Notes under the pieces: generated by a model
Database searches by the model: none
Seen by the model: the letters and a program-made list of their open reading frames with translations, nothing else
What the model was told of the DNA's origin: nothing
Translations under genes and position numbers: made by a program
Part shown: piece by piece, positions 18,497-24,056 of the stretch
How positions within the stretch are numbered: the first letter of the stretch is position 1
Layout: each line of letters starts with the position of its first letter
Origin: Chara braunii
Lineage: Eukaryota > Streptophyta > Charophyceae > Charales > Characeae
NCBI GenBank assembly: GCA_003427395.1
Contig: BFEA01000024.1
Coordinates: 675,978-700,033, forward strand
Reading direction: 5' to 3'
DNA: 24,056 bases

Positions 18497-19132
18497 AAGG
18501 GTGCAAAGGAATATAAGTTAAGGGCTTAGGGTTTAAGGGGAAAAAGGAAGAGTTTAAGGGGGGGGAAAAAAAAGAAAAAAAAAGAAGAAGAAAAAGGAAG
18601 GGATTCAGGGTTATGATTTGAAGGAAGGGTTTAGGGGTTAAGGGTCATAGTCGGGTGAAAACAGAGAAGGTTTTGAGGGTAAAAGAATGGAAAGTCCTAC
18701 CTCGTCGTCTTGGAATCAGTAAATCACGTTTGCATTAAGACAGAGGGTTTAGGGTTTAGGGCTTAGACGGAAACAATGCAAATTATGTTATAGAGTTATA
18801 GAGACTTTAAAGGGCTCATAACAGAAAGCTCTTGCATAATCATATCTAGCCAACAACTTCAAAGTTGAGAGGAGCAGATCTGGGATCAGACAGATTGGCA
18901 GGCAGAGTTAGTACAGGCCAGATTAGGCAAGGGTGAGAAGGGGTATATCCTTCCTCGGGGAAGTAATCAATGCCGTCCTCTCGGGCCTCTCAACCATAAT
19001 GGGGAGGAGCGTGGGTGAGTCTTTTATTTATTCCATTTTGACTTGCCGGGCGAATAGGAACCGGACTGTCGCTCCCCAGAATGGTAGGACCCAGAACCGT
19101 GAGGTTCTGTTATTTAAAAAAAAAAAAAAAAA
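18497..19132 (+). other. LINE 3' UTR with telomere-like motifs and poly(A) tail
   Basis: After the last ORF2 stop the sequence is rich in GGGTTTAGGG / GGGCTTAGGG / GGGGTTAAGGG words (about 18515-18545, 18625-18648, 18741-18770). Two perfect tandem TTTAGGG units lie at 18748-18761. An A/G-rich run lies at 18560-18600. Poly(A) spans 19116-19132. TTTAGGG is the plant-type telomere repeat. Whether the resemblance is functional is unknown. Confidence 0.75.
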
Positions 19133-19136
19133 GAGA

Positions 19137-19148
19137 GAGAGAGAACTT
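19137..19148 (+). repeat. Target-site duplication of the LINE, right copy
   Basis: This is the second GAGAGAGAACTT, directly after the poly(A) and a GAGA extension. The RNase H reading of element 2 resumes here. Confidence 0.9.
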
Positions 19149-20873
19149 TATGCTTTCAGGCAAGCTTTAGACCACTGGCGACATTACTTGCTTGGGAGGC
19201 ACTTCAAGGTGTACTCACACCACGAGACACTTCAGTGGTTGAAGACACAGGCCAGGATGACACCTAAGCTGACTAGATGGGCCGATGAGATAGATCACTT
19301 TGACTTCGAGCTCAAGCCCGTCAAGGGGAAGTATAACGTAGTCGCAGACGCTCTGAGTAGGAGAGCTGACTACTTTGGAGCGATAGTACGTTATCTGGGC
19401 GTGAGGAGAGACCTGCAGCAGAAGATTAGAGATGCGTATGCGCAGGACCCTATCTATAGTGACCTCCTCAAGAGAGTTAAGGAGGCCCCAGAGACAGAGC
19501 CCGACTACCGCACTATAGACAGGTTACTGTTTAAGAAGACTAATGTAGTGGATAGATTGTACATTCCCAACAATGAGGAGATCCATAGTCTGATCTTAGG
19601 GAAATGTCACGATACAACGGGACATTTTGGTTGGCAAAAGACATTAGCCAACCTAGTTAGTGCTTATACGTGGCCTGGTATGAAGGTTGACTGCATAGGG
19701 TATGTGTGCAGTTGTAAAGTATGCTAGAGAAATAAGACCACGACGCGAGCCCCTCTAGGTCTTCTGTGACCCTTGCCTATTCCCACTGGACCCGGAGAGT
19801 CTGTCTCCATAGATTTCATGGATGTTGGAGTCCGGAGTAGGCATGGCAAGAGCGAAGTCATGGTTATAGTTGATAGATTTAGTGAGTATGCAGTTTTTGT
19901 CCCTTTTTACTGATCTAGTTCTTTGATCATTGGGTCAGTGAAAATGGTCTACTGTTGTCGATAGTCAGTGACAGAGAGACCAGGTTCACTAGTTAGAACT
20001 GGCAGGAACTTGTGAAAGTATATGGTTCTAAGTTGTTGATGTCGTCTGGCCGCCATCCAGAGACTAACGGTCAGACTGAGCAGATGAACAAGATCCTGCA
20101 ACAAGTTCTTAGAATGTATATTAGACCTGATCAGGTTAACTGGGACGAGATGCTCCCAAAGGTAGCCAGTGCTTACAATAACAGTGTTCATCGAGCCACG
20201 TGTCGCACTCCCAACGAGTTACACAAGTCCTTTAAACCCAGCAGACCGTTTGAGGGACTAAACCGGGACCAGATTCAGAGGCTACCGCCCGGTACTAGGA
20301 AATTTGCACTACAACATGAGAAAGAGATTACTAAAGTGGTAGAGAACCTCAGGAGGCCCAACATAGAATGATAGAGCAAGCTAATAAGCATCGTTGCCCA
20401 TCGTAGTTCCAAGTAGGTGACTTAGTCTGGGTCAAGTCCAAAGAATTTGCTCTTGAGGAGAACATCCCGCAGAAACTGCTGCCCATGTATGGAGGACCGT
20501 GGCCAGTCCTAGAAGTCAAGGGCGAGACGATGGACCGTCCTATACGATAGAGATTCCAGCACACCTCCATACATACCCAGTTTTCCATGCGTCAAAGTTG
20601 TTACCTTGCACGATGAGTCAGCAATTTCCATCGAGAAGATCAATGATCCCTTCAGATATGGATGGAAGGTATGACATTGACCACATAGTAGATAAAGATG
20701 TGTTCATGACAGGAGGTAGAGGTCATCCACAGAAACAGTACAAAGTCAGATTTTCCTACCAAGAGCTGGAGGACGATCACCGGTTTACGAGAACTGAACT
20801 TCTGGAGACTGCTCCAGACACAGTTTGTGACTACGAGAGAGCAAAGAAAGGTAAAGGTCCTGCGATAGATTGA
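19137..20873 (+). pseudogene. Element 2 pol, part 2: rest of RNase H, integrase and chromodomain-like tail
   Basis: RNase H resumes as ELYAFRQALDHWRHYLLGRHF. The third acidic position is His (YSHHETL, versus YSDHSTL in element 1), while VVADALSR is kept. The frame runs on into the integrase zinc domain, CHDTTGHFG to CSCKVC, then TAG at ~19725. The core begins GPGESVSIDFMDVG and breaks after FVPFY with loss of ~35 codons. VSDRETRFTS and MSSGRHPETNGQTEQMNK follow in other frames, so the D, D and E residues survive but not in one ORF. A shift near 20370 leads to YTIEIPAHLHTYPVFHASKL. The chromodomain-like tail (20670-20840) has YDIDHI, QYKVRF and LLETAPDTVCDYER, ending at 20873, 13 bp before the PPT block. 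Confidence 0.9.
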
Positions 20874-20885
20874 GTTAGTCTCAGA

Positions 20886-20911
20886 GGACCTCGAATTTAG
20901 GCCGACGGGAG
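20886..20911 (+). promoter_or_regulatory. Polypurine tract region of element 2
   Basis: CTCGAATTTAGGCCGACGGG then AG abuts the 3' LTR start and matches the corresponding block of element 1 (426-452, minus). Confidence 0.65.
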
Positions 20912-22843
20912 TGAAACGGTTTCACTTGTCGCACGACAGTTTGCAGCACCCAGGGCTCGATCCCTAGACCTTCCCCCTTACCCGTGTACAGTACCAGTTG
21001 ACCCGTGTGTGTTTGGACCCGCGACCTGTATTCTGAAAGTCGTCTGTTTGGTTGCTGTAGGTAGTGCGGTCGTCGGGTCTTGAACCGTAGGTCTGTAGAT
21101 CAGAGGTCTTAGCAGTGGTAGGAGCCGTAGCTGCTACAGTGTTGAAAGGTCGATGTCGTAGCTGCTACAGTACTGAAGGGTGAAGTCCACAGTCTTCCGG
21201 AAGATCTGGAACTGGCCCTTCGTGAGTCCTAGGATGCAGTCTGTAGGCAAGTGGTCAAGTGGGCAGTCCTACCTAGTCCAGTCAGCGGTACCCAGTCCCA
21301 GTCGCATTTTGTCAAGTCAGCCAGTACCATGTTGGACTGTGTGCACCCCGGGCCCGACGTTCAAGGGCAGACCTTGACAATCCGAAGTATAAATAAAGAG
21401 GCAGCGATCAGTCATACATTCATTCTGCCTGTGAGCCGTGCGGAAGCGCTGTTGGAGCGTCTTGTGTACGAAGGTAAGCAGGTGCCCGTTGACGAAGAGG
21501 GCTAAGAGGAGGAAGATCGGCCATAGCCGATAGTTAGTTAGTACAGGAAAGAGACGGCGGCCATAGCCGCCACGTCAGCAAGATTAGAGTGTTAGTGTGT
21601 GGGTGTGTACATGCATGTGTGGGGGACATCCAGGGAGATCCAGGGTGTGTGTATGAACAAGTTGCTGAGATTGCAGTGTTCGGGCATAGCCGATTGAGAC
21701 AAGTTTGAATCTGAACTGTGTTCTTGTCTTCGTTATGCAGTAACCCTGTTCAGAAGTAGCCTGGGGCCCAGAACTCAGCCCCAGGCAACGCAGACCTGAG
21801 TTGGTCTGCGGTGGGCTGTGTGACCAAGACACGCCCAGGCCTGAGTCTGTCACGTTTGGCTGTGTGACCTAACACTGCACACAGGAAATTCAAAAGTCAA
21901 AGTCAACTGTAGAGTCAAAGGTACCGCACCCAGGCCCTTGGTTGGATACACTCACTTGTTGTGCGCAGGTACCCAGACAAGCATCCAGGAAGGAGGGAAT
22001 TCGGTTTCAGACCAATCTTAGTTTGCATCGAGATCTGGACGGCTGAGGATTGTAGCATCCGGGGCCCAGACCCCGAGTCAACGCTACATAAGCGCTGACT
22101 TTCCTGGCTTTGACATTCATTCAGTTTTGCGTCAATGCTGACTTCACGCATTGACGATGCGACGCTGGCTCGACGCTGCGACGTTGGCGAACGCTGGCTT
22201 TGTGCTGGCACTTGAAAGATTGCGGCGACGCGCTGCTGGCTCGGCCTGGTGGCTGGCTGGCTATTGTCTTCAAGGCATGCTGACGTGGCAGCTGCCACGC
22301 GTTGTGACGTGGCTGCTGCCACGTGTTCTATTGGCTGACGTGGCCGGACTACGAGACTGGTACTGCTGTTCTGATTCATCGTCACTCAGGAGGAGATCAT
22401 GACTGTGGGGTAATCGTGGATACATACCTTGTCATCTTGAGGTCGACATTGCTCCAGTGCGCTGATGAGGACTTATTGACGTGCCACGTGGCACATTGTA
22501 GTAGAACCTTAGATGTGTGTTCAGACTACTGATTATCTGAGGTTGTGATCGAGGAGGGAGCCCAGAGCAGGAGTGGGCTTTGTTATTGTTTCCTCTCCTT
22601 TGTCTAATCTCCCTCCTCTCTCTTTCGTCTGTGTATGATTATCTCATCTCATTCTATCTGGACACGATTTTGACTATTGGTAATCATCAGCAGTTTGATA
22701 TCCTGGGCTTGCATTGTTGACAAGTGTCTTCACGATCTGGGTTCATTTCAGTTATCTCTGAGATTTGTGTGGGTGCAAGTCGCCAGCTTGATTGTCATCT
22801 GTTTGTACGCACGCTGAAGGCGAAGAGGTCGAGTCTGATTGCA
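20912..22843 (+). repeat. 3' LTR of element 2, split by a solo LTR
   Basis: The two parts, 20912-21735 and 22747-22843, align to the 5' LTR at 8406-9292. The join CTTCGTTATCTCTGAG at ~9198 is broken here at GTTA. Small insertions relative to the 5' LTR occur near 21055-21075 and 21270-21290. The TATA box is kept at 21388-21396. The end is GATTGCA at 22843. Confidence 0.93.
21736..22750 (+). mobile_element. Solo LTR of the element 1 superfamily nested in the element 2 LTR
   Basis: It starts TGCAGTAACCCTGTTCAG and ends GGGTTCATTTCA (1,015 bp). It is homologous along its length to the reverse complement of 7147-8173, but clearly diverged, so it is another subfamily. The flanking host LTR has GTTA on both sides (GTTAT if the element is taken to begin GC). 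No internal region is present, so it arose by LTR-LTR recombination. It has TGACGTGG motifs at 22281, 22305 and 22336, and a TATA-like TACATAAG at 22085 with ACATTCATTC 28 bp downstream. Confidence 0.93.
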
Positions 22844-23977
22844 CAACGGTTTTTAGTTATTTATTTCCTTTTTAATTGAGTGCAAGTCCGCAAAGTTCCC
22901 TATTTTTGTGGTTGAGCCGGACACGCTCAGAACTCGAGTCATTACGGGTGGGCCACACTGGTGCTCTGTTCATTCTAAGAACCATAACCTGTTTGTAAGA
23001 CTGACCACATTCATGTTTTCTTGGCATGAAGATAGCACAAGTGGGGCCAACCCCTTACAGTTATGGTGGTTTACATGCCTGGTCCTAGCACTTATTTCCA
23101 CTAGAAAACAGCAACCAAAGGATAATATGGGCCCCGATTCACTGTTCATATGGCCAATCATACCCGTATATTCACAGTCAGTTGGGATTTTTCTTGGCCG
23201 TCTGGTCTGTGGAGGTAGGTCCATGGCGGTTTCTGGCTGTCACACCCAAACAGATAGAAATGTTGGAAGCAAAAACAGACTTCTGCCGGCAAAAACAAGC
23301 TTATATTGAGAAAACAGCCTTCTGCATGGATCTGTAACGTCTGGTTGTCTTGGAGGCATTAAAAAACCATAGGTCGGAATATGATATGAGCATATGATCA
23401 TGCGGGTGCATCGGCCCTATTGTTGCATTCACTAGATACTATCTACTTTGATCATTGAATCATTCCCTCAAAACAAACTTGAAACATTCCTGGTGGGTCT
23501 CCCATTTTGGGTTCTCTCTAACCCCACACAGCTGGAGGCTCCGGAGACTGGTGTCCAGACCCACACATCTAACCTGTCTGCATCCTCGTCTGGATGATTG
23601 GATCCTAACCGTGCTCTATACCCTTGAGAATTAGAAGGAGAAGGAAAATCAACAGATAAAGTTCACTGGGGAAGAGTTTGCCAATGAGCACCTTGACATC
23701 TCTGGTGGGACCTCTCACAGTCACGAAGTCCAGCTCTAAGATCCCCTTCAATGGCATTTTCTGAGGCCACCTCATGATGAGCTGAAACAGACGACAAAGC
23801 ACCCACAATCTGTCAAAACCAAAACATTTGGGCAGAAAAGACTGGCAAAGCGAATGACAAACTGGGACATAGATGGGGAGTCATGCACACTGCACAGAGG
23901 CAGATTTACAAAGGAACACAGGTTCAAAACTCTATCCCGAGGCCAGCTTCTCACTTTCTTTATCCACTCTCTCTCCC

Positions 23978-24056
<79 letters not shown>
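22844..24056. other. Sequence outside the recognised elements, no confident gene
   Basis: This 1.2-kb region is not related to the LTR elements as far as I can see. A 133-codon plus-strand frame (22908-23309) has no recognisable motif and overlaps a comparable antisense frame, so I do not call it. A possible minus-strand exon at about 23640-23781 is described among the findings. No tRNA, rRNA or inverted terminal repeat is seen. Confidence 0.5.
23981..24056. repeat. (TC)n microsatellite running off the window end
   Basis: 38 uninterrupted TC units reach the last base. This is the same dinucleotide class as the gapped GA tract at 10081-10312, so it probably approaches another assembly break. 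Confidence 0.97.

Larger units (their letters stand above)
15040..19136 (+). mobile_element. 5'-truncated LINE (non-LTR retrotransposon) inserted in element 2
   Basis: The insert is flanked by the 12-bp duplication GAGAGAGAACTT. It starts inside ORF2 upstream of RT and ends in poly(A) at 19116-19132 plus four bases. No ORF1 and no apurinic endonuclease domain are present, as expected of 5' truncation. RT and a C-terminal zinc-type domain are recognisable. The 3' UTR (18497-19115) is unusual in its TTTAGGG-like runs. Confidence 0.93.
8406..22843 (+). mobile_element. Degenerate Ty3/gypsy LTR retrotransposon (element 2) hosting nested insertions
   Basis: Homologous LTRs at 8406-9292 and 20912-22843 (the latter interrupted) enclose, on the plus strand, a PBS, leader, gag, protease, RT, RNase H, integrase and chromodomain-like tail, then a PPT. 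The first 142 bp of the two LTRs differ at 7 sites, with additional indels further on, so this copy is older than element 1. Gag and pol contain many stops and frameshifts and two short deletions in RT. A LINE (15040-19136) splits RNase H, and a solo LTR (21736-22750) splits the 3' LTR. The 5-bp flanks, GCACC and CAACG, do not match, so no target-site duplication is visible. Confidence 0.93.

Noticed and set aside
18497-18771. A true interstitial telomere array
   Set aside because: Only two tandem perfect TTTAGGG units, mixed with variants, and inside a LINE bounded by a target duplication and poly(A).
22841-22844. GCAC shared with 8401-8404 as the element 2 target duplication
   Set aside because: GCA belongs to the LTR end itself, as the 5' LTR also ends GATTGCA, so the match is coincidental.
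22908-23309. A 133-codon plus-strand frame downstream of element 2
   Set aside because: No recognisable domain, and a competing antisense frame of 84 codons; likely chance.

Overview
The window is a nest of transposable elements with no convincing host gene. It looks like a repeat-rich genome of the green-plant lineage: there are Ty3/gypsy elements with chromodomain-like integrase tails, primer-binding sites complementary to plant-type initiator tRNA-Met, and TTTAGGG telomere-type motifs. The gag N-terminus of the plus-strand element resembles gag proteins I recall from the charophyte alga Chara braunii. That assignment is recollection and inference, not proof.

Region 1 (1-8173, minus strand) is a Ty3/gypsy element, called element 1 here, whose 3' LTR is cut by the window start. 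In transcription order it has a 1,027-bp 5' LTR (8173-7147), a tRNA-iMet PBS (7143-7131) and a ~1-kb leader carrying an array of ACGT-core motifs. Then come gag in two overlapping frames (6119-5133 and 5136-4192), protease, RT-RNase H, integrase with a chromodomain-like tail, a polypurine tract and the 3' LTR. The two LTR copies differ at 10 of 425 aligned bases by hand count, so the element is fairly young. Its pol carries two nonsense codons and a frameshift.

Region 2 (8174-8405) is a short unassigned spacer.

Region 3 (8406-22843, plus strand) is a second, older and much more decayed Ty3/gypsy element of a related family, element 2. It has an 887-bp 5' LTR with a clear TATA box, an initiator-tRNA PBS, and a very long (~1.9-kb) purine-rich leader that includes a (GA)n tract with a 100-N scaffold gap. 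Gag and pol are broken by many frameshifts and stops. Two later insertions sit inside it. One is a 5'-truncated LINE (15040-19136) in the RNase H coding region, flanked by a 12-bp target duplication and ending in poly(A). The other is a solo LTR (21736-22750), related to the element 1 LTR, inside the 3' LTR of element 2 with a 4-5 bp target duplication.

Region 4 (22844-24056) is unique-looking sequence with one possible minus-strand exon of unknown identity. It ends in a (TC)n tract that runs off the window.

The most interesting signals are regulatory or structural: the ACGT array with perfect 7-bp inverted pairs in element 1, CATA-loop mini-hairpins in the LTR of element 2, a core promoter with identical 28-bp spacing shared by the two LTR families, a gag homopolymer frameshift, and TTTAGGG-like repeats in the LINE 3' UTR. 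Several oddities (an 83-bp duplication around a single N, scattered Ns, the 100-N gap) look like assembly artefacts.
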